This document shows positions 6,573-14,285 of a stretch of DNA of 16,861 nucleotides, piece after piece. The DNA is taken from the NCBI GenBank assembly GCA_964503235.1, contig CAZCZJ010000051.1:1-16861 (forward strand), read 5' to 3'. The translations under genes were made by a program, and so were the position numbers. The DNA is from W425 sp964503235. GTDB lineage: Bacteria; Chloroflexota; Dehalococcoidia; Dehalococcoidales; RBG-16-60-22. The number at the start of each line of letters is the position of its first letter. Position 1 is the stretch's first letter. The notes under the pieces are model-generated. The model saw only the letters and a list, made by a program, of their open reading frames with translations, searched no databases and was not told where the DNA came from.

Positions 6573-6627
6573 TTGACAATAACCTTTCGCTGATGTACTA
6601 TGACTATATATACAAAAATAGTCATAG
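6573..6627 (+). promoter_or_regulatory. Sigma-70 promoter with a perfect palindromic operator for the TetR gene
   Basis: TTGACA (6573-6578), a 17-base spacer and TACTAT (6596-6601) make a near-consensus promoter. Overlapping the -10 box and the expected start of transcription is a perfect inverted repeat, CTATGACTAT (6598-6607) and ATAGTCATAG (6618-6627), separated by 10 bases. It ends 12 bases before the TetR start codon. The placement is what is expected of an autorepressor operator. Confidence 0.9.
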
Positions 6628-6639
6628 AGTCGCAATTAG

Positions 6640-7260
6640 ATGACAAAAGCATTTACGCAATCGAATAAAGATCTGATAAGACGTGCTCTACTTCAAAAAG
6701 GCAGGGAATATTTTATAAGATACGGCCTTAAAAAGACCAGTGTTGAAGAACTGGCTAAGGCAGCCGGTATAGCCAAAGGGTCTTTTTACAAATTCTTCGA
6801 CTCGAAGGAAGCCCTTTTCATGGCTATACATGAAGATTCCGAGAACAAAATGCGGACAGACTTAATACAGAAGCTTGAGAGTGCCGTAGAACCCGCTGAT
6901 AAACTTCGCTTTTTACTGAAGAGCTCTTTCCTTTACCTGGAAGAGGACCCTCTCTTGCGAGCTGTTTTCAGTAAAGAGGAGCTCGATAATATTACTGGGT
7001 TTATGACTTCCGAGCAATTCAAGGAACACTATCACCAGAATATCTGGTTTATGGAAGAGCTTGTCAGACAGTGGCAGGATGAGGGCATTATCAGGCAGCT
7101 TAACACAGAAGTCGTAAGTAATCTTTTAGGTTCAACTTTTTATATATTTCTTCAAAAAGAGAATCTCGGTGAAGAAATGTATAACAGGGTAATCGATATG
7201 CTGGTAGAATGCCTGGTTGATTACATCAGTGCCGGAAACAGAGCAGGCGGCTCTGAATAG
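6640..7260 (+). CDS. TetR/AcrR-family repressor of the adjacent ABC-2 exporter
   Basis: The 206-residue protein begins with a TetR DNA-binding domain: GREYFIRYGLKKTSVEELAK, AAGIAKGSFYKFFDSKEALF (helix-turn-helix at about 34-58). The remaining helical portion, which binds ligands and dimerises, is poorly conserved as usual. The ATG is the first in-frame start after the operator; it lacks a strong Shine-Dalgarno box, so translation may be weak. The stop TAG is followed 12 bases later by the ABC ATPase gene, so regulator and transporter form one operon. A perfect 10+10 palindrome over its own promoter suggests that it represses itself and the exporter until a ligand, probably the exported compound or a relative, binds. 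The ligand is unknown. Confidence 0.93.
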   Translation: MTKAFTQSNKDLIRRALLQKGREYFIRYGLKKTSVEELAKAAGIAKGSFYKFFDSKEALFMAIHEDSENKMRTDLIQKLESAVEPADKLRFLLKSSFLYLEEDPLLRAVFSKEELDNITGFMTSEQFKEHYHQNIWFMEELVRQWQDEGIIRQLNTEVVSNLLGSTFYIFLQKENLGEEMYNRVIDMLVECLVDYISAGNRAGGSE

Positions 7261-7272
7261 GGGTAATACATA

Positions 7273-8193
7273 ATGGAAGCAGCCATTAACATCTATAAAG
7301 TGACCAAGCGTTACGGTGACCTAGTGGCGGTAGAAGGCCTCTCTCTGAACATCGAACCGGGAGAAATCTACGGATTTCTTGGTCTAAATGGTGCCGGCAA
7401 GACGACAACTATCCGAATGCTACTGGGAATGATTAGGCCGGATGGCGGTTTGGTATCCATCTTTGGCACTAAAATCAAACCGGGTCAAAGACTGATATGG
7501 GGGCGTGTCGGTTACATGGTCGAGACTCCTCATTCTTACCCTGATCTAACGGTTCGGGAGAACCTGGAAATTATTCGACGTCTGCGGGGGCTAAGTGACA
7601 CTAAAACTGTTGAAAGAGTTATCGAAGAATTATCACTCACCAGAGACGCCGACAAGCGCGCTAAGACGCTTTCACACGGCAATTCGCAGCGGCTAGGACT
7701 GGCCAAGGCGCTCATTCACCACCCGGACTTACTTATTCTAGATGAACCGGCAAACGGTCTCGACCCCGCCGGTATAGTCGAAATCCGGAACCTGTTGCAC
7801 GACCTTGCCACCGAACACGGCGTCACCATCTTCATGTCCAGCCATATTCTGAGCGAAGTGAACCGCCTGGCAACACGAATCGGAGTAGTACACAGGGGAC
7901 AGTTGGTGAAAGAGTTTGATTCCGCCGAGCTTGCCGAACAGGAGCAACGGCGTCTGATGGTAGACGTTAAAGACACGGCTGCCGCTCTGACGATACTGGA
8001 GAATGCCGGCATCCTAGCACAGGCAGATAATAAAGACTCAATCGCCATCACGGATATAGTAACTACACAGCATCCAGAAGAAGTGGCGACTTTGCTGGTC
8101 AGGGCAGGTTATCCGCCCACCAGGTTGGTCGTCGAGCGGAGAGACCTTGAATCATATTTCCTCAGTCGAGTTGGTATGAAAGAAAAGAAATAA
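7273..8193 (+). CDS. ABC transporter ATP-binding protein (ABC-2/drug-export type)
   Basis: This 306-residue cytoplasmic ATPase powers the permease encoded next. Walker A is GLNGAGKTT (37-45), the signature is LSHGNSQRLGLAKAL (132-146, with LSHGN replacing LSGGQ), Walker B is LLILDEP (152-158), and the switch His is H190 in SSHIL. The position usually held by the Q-loop Gln reads VETPHSYPDLTVRENL, as often seen in CcmA/NatA-like exporters. About 90 residues beyond the ATPase core form the C-terminal domain common in ABC-2 exporters. An AGGGG box overlaps the end of the TetR gene. The stop overlaps the permease start (TAATG), showing translational coupling. The substrate cannot be inferred beyond drug-, lipid- or peptide-like compounds. 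Confidence 0.95.
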   Translation: MEAAINIYKVTKRYGDLVAVEGLSLNIEPGEIYGFLGLNGAGKTTTIRMLLGMIRPDGGLVSIFGTKIKPGQRLIWGRVGYMVETPHSYPDLTVRENLEIIRRLRGLSDTKTVERVIEELSLTRDADKRAKTLSHGNSQRLGLAKALIHHPDLLILDEPANGLDPAGIVEIRNLLHDLATEHGVTIFMSSHILSEVNRLATRIGVVHRGQLVKEFDSAELAEQEQRRLMVDVKDTAAALTILENAGILAQADNKDSIAITDIVTTQHPEEVATLLVRAGYPPTRLVVERRDLESYFLSRVGMKEKK

Positions 8194-9023
8194 TGATAAG
8201 CATAGTAAAAACCTCTGGTGGAATCATCAAAGAAACATTTGCGGCGCTCCGGGTTGAGATGCAAAAGGTGCGTCACTCGAAGACGCTCTGGATAACCGCA
8301 CTGGCGTTTGCATTTATAACGATTATATGCGGGTTATTCATGTTTATATTAAAAGACCCGGAACAAGCCCGTCGCCTTGGACTTCTGGGAGCTAAAGCAC
8401 AGATATTCGGCGGAACTGCCGACTGGCCAAGTTTTTTCACCCTTGTTCTGGTGATAATGAGTATCGGCGGCCTGGTTATATTCGGGTTTATATTCGTCTG
8501 GATATTCGGTCGTGAGTTTGGTGATAAAACCGTTTATGACCTGCTGTCGCTGCCGACCTCCCGGATAACAATCGTTACCGCCAAAATAATTATTGCTTTC
8601 TGCTGGTCGGTAGCACTTATTCTGCTGGTTTTTATACTCATGCTGGTAGTCGGGGCAATATTGCAGCTGCCAAACTGGTCGGCGGTAGTTGTCTTCGATG
8701 GACTGGGACAAATGTTAGTCACTGGCTTAATTGCCATGGTCCTATGTATACCATTCGCGCTAGTAGCCAGCGTTACCCGCGGCTATCTGCCGGCCGTGGG
8801 ATGCATTTTTCTGATTCTGGTTCTCGGCCAAGTTTTCAGTGCACTTGGTCATGGTCAGTATTTCCCGTGGTCTGTGCCGGGATTGTACAGCGGCGCGGCT
8901 GAGGCATTGACCGGAGAAGCATCCACGCCTATTGGTCCCGTAAGTTATATCCTGGTAGGTGTTGTGAGTGTCATTAGCATTGTTACTATAGATATATGGT
9001 GGCAGTACGCCGACCAGACTTAG
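8193..9023 (+). CDS. ABC-2 type transporter permease
   Basis: The 276-residue protein is an integral membrane partner of the preceding ATPase. It has about six hydrophobic segments: WITALAFAFITIICGLFMFI (about 34-53), FTLVLVIMSIGGLVIFGFIF, IIIAFCWSVALILLVFILML, GLIAMVLCIPFALVAS, AVGCIFLILVLGQVFSAL and YILVGVVSVISIVTIDIWW. Between the second and third is IFGREFGDKTVYDLLSLPTSR, the cytoplasmic coupling segment with the (R)EF..(T) pattern of ABC-2 permeases. The ATG shares a base with the ATPase stop. The gene ends with TAG, and the oppositely oriented exporter ends only 120 bases away. Two such permeases, or one homodimer, would be needed for a complete transporter. No second permease gene is present, so a homodimer is likely. 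Confidence 0.92.
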   Translation: MISIVKTSGGIIKETFAALRVEMQKVRHSKTLWITALAFAFITIICGLFMFILKDPEQARRLGLLGAKAQIFGGTADWPSFFTLVLVIMSIGGLVIFGFIFVWIFGREFGDKTVYDLLSLPTSRITIVTAKIIIAFCWSVALILLVFILMLVVGAILQLPNWSAVVVFDGLGQMLVTGLIAMVLCIPFALVASVTRGYLPAVGCIFLILVLGQVFSALGHGQYFPWSVPGLYSGAAEALTGEASTPIGPVSYILVGVVSVISIVTIDIWWQYADQT

Positions 9024-9143
9024 CTTATTAAGCCGTGCTGAAGCCTAACTCCTTGGTAATAATCACGAACCGGAAACTGAATTTCCCATGGAATATTGGT
9101 TAGTGGAGCACGTAAGATTGGATGACGGTGTTCGTTTATCGGT
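9024..9143. other. Intergenic region between convergent exporter operons
   Basis: 120 bases between two converging stop codons. CGTGCT (9033-9038) and AGCACG (9105-9110) are inverted, with TAAC/GTTA nearby, so the segment could fold weakly, but there is no T-run typical of a strong intrinsic terminator. CTCCTTGGTAA occurs both here (near 9050) and inside the end of the - strand permease gene (near 9155). Confidence 0.5.
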
Positions 9144-11516
9144 TCAACTTACCTGCTCCTTGGTAACCTTGGCTAGGTCAAGATGACGAAGACCAAGTAT
9201 ACCAGGCAACTCCGAAATGAGTATAACGAGTATCATGATACCGGCAGTTAACAAATAAGTCCGAGTGTAAAATACGAGGTCAAAACTGAACATATCCGTC
9301 TGAACGAGTTGCATCAGATACATAGCAACGGTATAGCCGAGCGGTATCCCGAGAATAAGTCCCACGATTCCGAGCGCCATATTCTCAATAGTCACCATCG
9401 CGGCAATCCGTCCGCTCCTCTCTCCCAGCGTACGCATGGTAGCTATTTCACGCCGGCGCTCGATCAGACTGACGGTGATCATGGTAAACACTACCATCAG
9501 CGCTAATATAACACCGAAACCCAGCATTACCCACATCATAGTATTTACGAGGTCCATCAGGTCCATCATCTGGCTCTCAACTTCACTGGTAATTTCCACC
9601 GAAACAGCATCTAGGTTCTGAGAAGCCGTATTCCTTAAACCGGCAATAGTGCTGCTATCCGCACTAAGCAATATACCGCTGATTATCGCCTGGGCACCAG
9701 CAAGCTGCTGGGCGTCTTCCAGAGTTATGTATCCGAAGCTTCCCATCGGCTGCTTGACGAAGCCCCCGACCGTAAAAACCGTTTTATTATAAGACGAAAT
9801 AACAGTGATGGAATCTCCTGTTTTAACATCGAGGTTATTCCGGATAGCCTCGGCTAAAAGAATATGACCTTCCTTTAGAGCTACTGGATTTCCTCCGGGT
9901 GTATAGAGTCCGTAAAGGTCTGTTTCCGGCGGCATCCCCAGCATTAGCGTCTGAAATGACTTATCGCCATTTTCCAGGCTGACTGGTATTTCGAGAATCG
10001 GAGTAGTTTCATTGACGCCGTTCCAGTCGAGTATCTCATCAGCCATATCTTGCGGTACGGGTTGGGCGAAACTCAAACGTGCATCATATCTCTGAATCCG
10101 GTCAAACTGGACGCTGAACAAGCTGTCGATGGAATCCAGGAAACCCGCCGAAGCCAGTATTAATACCACACCGAAGACAACGCCCAGAACGGTGGAAATA
10201 CTGCGGCGCCGGTTACGGAATATGTTACGCAGTGGTATTTTCCAGAGCAGAGACACACGTTTGAGGAAGGGGAGTATTTTCTCTATCAGCGGCTCCCTGC
10301 CGGCCGTGGGCGGTGGTGTCCGCATAGCTTCAGCGGGTCGGAGGCGGGAGGCAGCCAGTGCTGGAAAGATTCCGGCAATCAAACACGGCAGGATGCCTAT
10401 AAACACACCCTCCTCCATAGCCATCCAGTGGAAATTCGTAATTTTATATGGCAAGCCCAACATGCCGATATACAAATCGGTTATGGATTCTGAGAGAAGA
10501 TAACCGGCTATTATCCCCGCCAAGGAACCTATTATTCCGATAACCAGTGCGAAGCCGAGATAATGCCATAACATTTGCCGTCGCGAGTAACCTAAGGCCC
10601 TCATCAGACCCAGTTGACCCCGCTGCCGCTGGATAATTCGGGAAAGCAAGATAAATGTAGTCATGGCCCCGACGAACAGAAAGAGGACTGGGAATATCTC
10701 GGCCATCTCACCGAATTCCTGAAGGTCCAGCTTCAAACCGGCATTACTCGGCTGTTCATCGCTAGTGACCACATCAATGATGTCGAAAGGTGCGAGAACC
10801 CCTTCGGAGAGACCTATTACGGAATCGACATCCGCACCTTCATCAACGAGTACACAGAACTCGTTGATATTGTCATTTCCGGTAAGCTCGAGTAAGGCCG
10901 CATCCGAGATGAAAATAACGCCCCAGGTGTCCGGCGATACAAAAAACTCGTTTTTGTTCTTGGCCGGAAAGATATATTCCGGGCTGGTAACAATACCACT
11001 CGTGGTAAACTCAAGCTCTCCTTCCGTACCATCCAGTAAGATACTATCACCCGGCTTAAGGTCATGATATTCAGCGAAGCTCTTTTCCAGAAGAAGCCCG
11101 TACTTCTCGCCCGGGGACAGGTAGCTTCCCTCTTCCACTTTCAGGTCATTTACCTGCGGACGGCTGTTTCCGGGGACCGAGATTGCTGTGGCAATCAGAC
11201 TCTGCCCGTTTTTCTGCGGCAAACTCACGCCGATATCGGTATTCATTCGGCCGGTTACTGACTTTACTCCGGGTATTTGCTCGAGCTCTGCCACGGTTGA
11301 AAGCGGTGAGGAGTTTACTTTCACCGTAAAATCGGCGAATCCCAGCTGTTGGTACGAGTAGTCGTAGGAACTCTGGAGATTTAAATATGCCATAAATGAA
11401 GAGCCAAACAAAGCCACGCCGAGGAAGATGACAATAGTCACTGCAATGAAAAGCCACTTGCTGGATAAAAGGTCTCTGACAAGTTTTTTTCTCAGTGTTT
11501 TCACTACCGTTACCAC
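9144..11516 (-). CDS. ABC transporter permease with duplicated FtsX/MacB-type domains
   Basis: This 790-residue membrane protein has two repeated FtsX-type halves. Half one has a membrane segment at about 21-45, an extracytoplasmic domain, then three membrane segments from about residue 275 with RIIQRQRGQLGLMRALGYSR and PALAASRLRPAEAMR. Half two restarts with IPLRNIFRNRRRSISTVLG near 425, has a second outer domain, and ends with SLIERRREIATMRTLGER plus three membrane segments. This is the 8-segment layout of LolCE/MacB-like permeases that move lipoproteins, lipids, peptides or drugs by mechanical transmission. The start is a GTG overlapping the ATPase gene by 7 bases; another GTG four codons in (11502-11504) has a better placed AGGTGG-like box. 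It acts with the ATPase encoded just upstream. The exported substrate is unknown. Confidence 0.93.
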   Translation of the reverse strand: MVTVVKTLRKKLVRDLLSSKWLFIAVTIVIFLGVALFGSSFMAYLNLQSSYDYSYQQLGFADFTVKVNSSPLSTVAELEQIPGVKSVTGRMNTDIGVSLPQKNGQSLIATAISVPGNSRPQVNDLKVEEGSYLSPGEKYGLLLEKSFAEYHDLKPGDSILLDGTEGELEFTTSGIVTSPEYIFPAKNKNEFFVSPDTWGVIFISDAALLELTGNDNINEFCVLVDEGADVDSVIGLSEGVLAPFDIIDVVTSDEQPSNAGLKLDLQEFGEMAEIFPVLFLFVGAMTTFILLSRIIQRQRGQLGLMRALGYSRRQMLWHYLGFALVIGIIGSLAGIIAGYLLSESITDLYIGMLGLPYKITNFHWMAMEEGVFIGILPCLIAGIFPALAASRLRPAEAMRTPPPTAGREPLIEKILPFLKRVSLLWKIPLRNIFRNRRRSISTVLGVVFGVVLILASAGFLDSIDSLFSVQFDRIQRYDARLSFAQPVPQDMADEILDWNGVNETTPILEIPVSLENGDKSFQTLMLGMPPETDLYGLYTPGGNPVALKEGHILLAEAIRNNLDVKTGDSITVISSYNKTVFTVGGFVKQPMGSFGYITLEDAQQLAGAQAIISGILLSADSSTIAGLRNTASQNLDAVSVEITSEVESQMMDLMDLVNTMMWVMLGFGVILALMVVFTMITVSLIERRREIATMRTLGERSGRIAAMVTIENMALGIVGLILGIPLGYTVAMYLMQLVQTDMFSFDLVFYTRTYLLTAGIMILVILISELPGILGLRHLDLAKVTKEQVS

Positions 11517-12223
11517 CTCAACTCATCCGGGTCAATCGGTGAAGGATTATCTTTCATTTCAACTATCTGGCCACTGCGCAGACGAATGATTTTATCGGCT
11601 ATCTCACCAATGGCCGTATTATGAGTAACGATAATTACGGTTTTCTTACTCTCCCGGTTAATATTTCGCATTACCGAAAAGATGTGTTTTCCCGTTTCAA
11701 AATCCAGGTCTCCGGTGGGCTCATCACACAGAAGAATCGGCGGGTCCTTGGCCAGAGCTCGGGCGATAGCCACCCGCTGCTGCTCACCACCGGAAAGCTC
11801 ACTGGGGAAGTGGCCGGCACGGTCACCAAGACCAACGTCACGCAGCACTTCCATGGTGTCCCTAGGTTTATCAACCAGCTCGGCAGCCAGCTCGACATTC
11901 TCGCCGGCCGTAAGTGTCGGAATCAGATTGAAGAACTGAAAAATGAAGCCGACATTGTCACGGCGGTACCGGGTCAGGCCGCGTTCGTCAAGAGAGGTTA
12001 TTTCCGTGGGACCGACGGTAATCCTGCCGGACGTCGCCGAATCAATACCCCCTATAAGGTTAAGGAGAGTTGTCTTGCCGGAACCGCTGGGGCCCAGCAC
12101 TACCAGAAATTCACCCCTGCTTATCTCGAGACTTACTTCTTTCAGGGCATCCACCATAAATGTTCCCATGGGGTAAGACTTGGAAACATTGCTGATATCT
12201 ATTTGTACGTCGTTATTGTTCAT
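11510..12223 (-). CDS. ABC transporter ATP-binding protein, LolD/MacB type
   Basis: This 237-residue ATPase has every expected motif: Walker A GPSGSGKTT (44-52), Q-loop Gln in FIFQFFNLIPTLTAGENV (Q96), signature LSGGEQQRVAIARAL (143-157), Walker B ILLCDEPTGDLD (163-174, with Cys in place of the usual Ala), and the switch His in VTHN (H201). The FQFFNL.P..TA.ENV pattern and the DEPTGDLD end mark the LolD/MacB/FtsE subgroup, which pairs with FtsX-type permeases. The gene overlaps the 5' end of the duplicated permease, so the two are translationally coupled. It lies 62 bases after a TetR-family gene on the same strand, which most likely controls it. Family and partnership are confident; the substrate is not known. 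Confidence 0.96.
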   Translation of the reverse strand: MNNNDVQIDISNVSKSYPMGTFMVDALKEVSLEISRGEFLVVLGPSGSGKTTLLNLIGGIDSATSGRITVGPTEITSLDERGLTRYRRDNVGFIFQFFNLIPTLTAGENVELAAELVDKPRDTMEVLRDVGLGDRAGHFPSELSGGEQQRVAIARALAKDPPILLCDEPTGDLDFETGKHIFSVMRNINRESKKTVIIVTHNTAIGEIADKIIRLRSGQIVEMKDNPSPIDPDELRW

Positions 12224-12285
12224 TTATCGCAACCTCACTCCTCATTATCCTATATCAATACATCCTGGTTAATGTATCCGCTCGG

Positions 12286-12897
12286 TTATGGTTGAAAGCC
12301 CCTGAATGACAGAGATATGTGGTGCTTCATTGCCTGAAAACAGTCCTGCATGGTCATGTCATCATCGACGAAGAACGCCATCAAATCGGTAATAATCACG
12401 GAATAAATGATAAAGGCTACATCCTCCGTATCTACATCGGGGCTGATTTGCCCCCGACCCTTTATTAAGTTTAGAAACTCTACCAACTGCCCCATAAGGG
12501 CATAATCCAGCCCCATTATTTCTTTTCTCACCGAAAGCTGTTCGACCAGAGCCGCGACGAAGATTTCACGCATTAGCTGCCGGTTGTATCGGCTCATGAA
12601 GTCCCCGAAGTATACTTCTGCCAGCTTATATACGGCTTCCTCAGCCTCAACCGGCGGATTACTGATTATCTTTTTCCAGTTCTCTAAAAGTGTTTCAACC
12701 TCTTTATTGAAGATGGACAGGACTAGTCCGGATTTTGAATTGAAGTAATTATATACCGTAGCCGGCCCAACCTCGGCCTTCTCAGCAATTTCTTCGATAT
12801 TGGTATTGCGATATCCCTTTTCAGCAATCAATTCCTTGGCCGCCTCAATGATGGCTTCTTTCCGTTTCTGCTTCTGTTTATTGCGTAAATCGGTCAT
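12286..12897 (-). CDS. TetR/AcrR-family repressor of the FtsX-type exporter
   Basis: The 203-residue protein starts with a Lys/Arg-rich tail and the TetR helix-turn-helix: AKELIAEKGYRNTNIEEIAE followed by KAEVGPATVYNYFNSKSGLV (about 30-58). The C-terminal part is helical and acidic, with IIYSVIITDLMAFFVDDD. A GGTGAG box lies a few bases before the ATG at 12895-12897, and a consensus promoter with repeats lies just upstream. The ATPase and permease genes follow on the same strand. It is therefore probably an autoregulated repressor of the exporter. It differs in sequence from the first TetR in this window, so the two exporters are unlikely to share one regulator. The ligand is unknown. Confidence 0.93.
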   Translation of the reverse strand: MTDLRNKQKQKRKEAIIEAAKELIAEKGYRNTNIEEIAEKAEVGPATVYNYFNSKSGLVLSIFNKEVETLLENWKKIISNPPVEAEEAVYKLAEVYFGDFMSRYNRQLMREIFVAALVEQLSVRKEIMGLDYALMGQLVEFLNLIKGRGQISPDVDTEDVAFIIYSVIITDLMAFFVDDDMTMQDCFQAMKHHISLSFRGFQP

Positions 12898-12919
12898 CTT
12901 CTCACCCCGGGATAAATAT

Positions 12920-12960
12920 ATTATAGTACTCTATAAATATAATGTCAACTATATAAATAT
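12920..12960 (-). promoter_or_regulatory. Consensus sigma-70 promoter with operator-like repeats for the second TetR gene
   Basis: On the - strand TTGACA (12943-12948 on +) and TATAAT (12920-12925) are both exact consensus with a 17-base spacer. The + strand shows TTATAG-TACT-CTATAA (12921-12936), a 6+6 inverted repeat over the -10 box, and two direct copies of CTATA(TA)AATAT (12931-12940 and 12949-12960) across the spacer and -35 flank. A promoter this strong would need repression; the TetR product is the obvious candidate. Confidence 0.85.
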
Positions 12961-13118
12961 TGTAGTCTATATGCTTTAAGTTAAATATCAGATGCGGATA
13001 TATTTTCAGGTGGAGTCGATTGTATTTTGGATCAACGATCATTTGGGAGAAGTGACAGCGGCTGGGATTTCAACAGAGACTAAAGATTTACGAGGATTCC
13101 AATATCAACTTTTTAAAG

Positions 13119-13200
13119 CTAATTGTGTATGCCCGTCTTTTTTTCAACAAGTTTGAGATTAGTGGGTTTGACGTAGATAAAGCCTCCCCCGTCTCCAGTC
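13119..13200 (-). repeat. Dispersed repeat, copy 2 (exact 20-mer at 13181-13200)
   Basis: This is the second site of the 20-mer found at 6385-6404, in the same orientation. On the - strand the alignment to copy 1 continues without gaps for about 60 more bases at roughly 60% identity by eye, so the match is older and longer than the 20 exact bases. It lacks the local GGAGAC/GTCTCC stem of copy 1. Function unknown. Confidence 0.8.
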
Positions 13201-13208
13201 AGAAAAAC

Positions 13209-13241
13209 ATAAACGCTAGTATGGAAATTACTGGGGTTTAT
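13209..13241. repeat. Hairpin beside repeat copy 2
   Basis: ATAAACGCTAGTA (13209-13221) pairs with TACTGGGGTTTAT (13229-13241): 13 positions with one G-G mismatch and one wobble, around a 7-base loop. It stands 8 bases from the 20-mer, matching the position and loop size of the hairpin beside copy 1. No strong T-run follows on the + strand; reading leftward it would precede the repeat. Confidence 0.65.
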
Positions 13242-13429
13242 TTGTTCCATTATCCAATATAGTGGAGCTTTGTATATATAATGGTAAGAGTATAATCCAC
13301 TCAGCCAAAATGACTTCTTTATGGGGGATCTTCGGTTATTTGACAATTAGGCAGTTGTCCTTATCGAGATGGGGAGATCAAGTAGAGACGAATTCTCTCT
13401 GAGTATATAACGGAGTTGGCATGGAGACA

Positions 13430-14284
13430 TTATCGCCTTAATTGTAAAGACATCCCATCATAAGCAAATCGTATTCCTAGAATCTCCTGCTCCAGCTGTA
13501 TATAATCGTCATAACTACGGTGCCAATACTCTTCCAGATGGTTGAAAATAGTCTGCCTGGCTCTAATCCGGCGGGTCAGCGCCAGGGTTTGTTCGAAGGT
13601 GTAGAGCGTCCTCCGTGAAATGTGATCCGTGGGATATTGGAAGCCGTGCCGTAAGCCAGTTTCGAAGATACCCGGCTGGATAACTAGCAAATCCGCGTTA
13701 TAAACTTCCGGCCGTTCCTCCGGGAAGGGCTTGATGTCACAGGACGCGTAAATGATACGCCGTCCGTACAACTCAAAGATATATACGAAGGCAGTTTGTG
13801 ACCCGCGATCAACCGGAATCCCCATCACGGTGACTTCACCAGCCCTGATAGTATTCCGAAACGTCACAACCTCTAGAAAATCACTCTGCAGGTAGTGGTC
13901 GATGACCGGCCCGTATTGTGTGGCAATATGCCCTAGAGGAGCTACTAATTGCTCCGGTAGCAGGAGTTTTATCTTCTTTTCTGGGTATGCCTGCCAGATC
14001 CGGAAGTCCAGTGCTATTTGCTCCACCACACGTAGCCCCTCAACGTGATCCGGGTCCAGATGAGTTACCATGAGGTAATCTATCCTCTGTATGTTCTCTC
14101 GATTGAGTTGGCTGCAAACCTCAGCCGGGGTGTCGATGAGGAGATTTGCGTCATGCAGGAAGGTGGACGGGCCGCTCCGCGCATAGGGTATTCCTTTTAC
14201 TCGGGCTTCCCGGCAGACCCTGCAATGGCATAGCGGCTTGGGGATTACCATGCAACCGCCGGAGCCTAGGATAGTAAGCTTCAT
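13430..14284 (-). CDS. Metallo-beta-lactamase-fold hydrolase, PhnP/RNase Z-like
   Basis: The 284-residue protein begins MKLTILGSGG and has a CxCxxC cluster (Cys19, 21, 24 in PLCHCRVCREA), both typical of PhnP-type phosphodiesterases, which cut cyclic phosphates or related esters. The metal motif is THLDPDH (74-80), with Asp where most relatives have the second His of HxHxDH. Later ligands are likely D in YASCDIKPF and H in IFNHLEEY. I chose the ATG at 14282-14284, one base after the AsnB stop, because the fold starts there; a longer reading to 14359 only adds residues that lie over the AsnB gene. It is the last gene of the corrinoid protein-AsnB operon. The hydrolase family is confident; the exact substrate is not. 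Confidence 0.88.
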   Translation of the reverse strand: MKLTILGSGGCMVIPKPLCHCRVCREARVKGIPYARSGPSTFLHDANLLIDTPAEVCSQLNRENIQRIDYLMVTHLDPDHVEGLRVVEQIALDFRIWQAYPEKKIKLLLPEQLVAPLGHIATQYGPVIDHYLQSDFLEVVTFRNTIRAGEVTVMGIPVDRGSQTAFVYIFELYGRRIIYASCDIKPFPEERPEVYNADLLVIQPGIFETGLRHGFQYPTDHISRRTLYTFEQTLALTRRIRARQTIFNHLEEYWHRSYDDYIQLEQEILGIRFAYDGMSLQLRR

Positions 14285-14285
14285 C

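Larger units (their letters stand above)
6141..6639. other. Long intergenic region upstream of the first TetR gene
   Basis: About 500 bases with no credible gene. Left to right it holds an AT-rich stretch without clear structure (6141-6320), a repeat copy with an exact 20-mer (6323-6404), a terminator-like hairpin (6415-6437), a second inverted match to one arm of that hairpin (6488-6497), a CCTCCGGAGG palindrome near 6507, and the promoter/operator of the TetR gene (6573-6627). Confidence 0.8.
12898..13429. other. Long intergenic region upstream of the second TetR gene
   Basis: About 530 bases without a credible gene. It contains the TetR promoter (12920-12960), an unremarkable AT-rich stretch (12961-13118), repeat copy 2 (13119-13200), a strong hairpin (13209-13241), and an AT-rich tail ending at the hydrolase stop codon. 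A 75-codon open frame on the - strand (13119-13346) covers the repeat but has no ribosome binding site. Confidence 0.75.

Noticed and set aside
9024..9143. Shared bidirectional terminator between the convergent operons
   Set aside because: Only short imperfect inverted matches (CGTGCT/AGCACG) are present and there is no T-run, so I could not support a terminator.
13119..13346. A 75-codon - strand open frame in the intergenic region
   Set aside because: It has no ribosome binding site, mixed low-quality composition, and its end lies over the repeat copy; it is better explained as a chance frame through a non-coding element.
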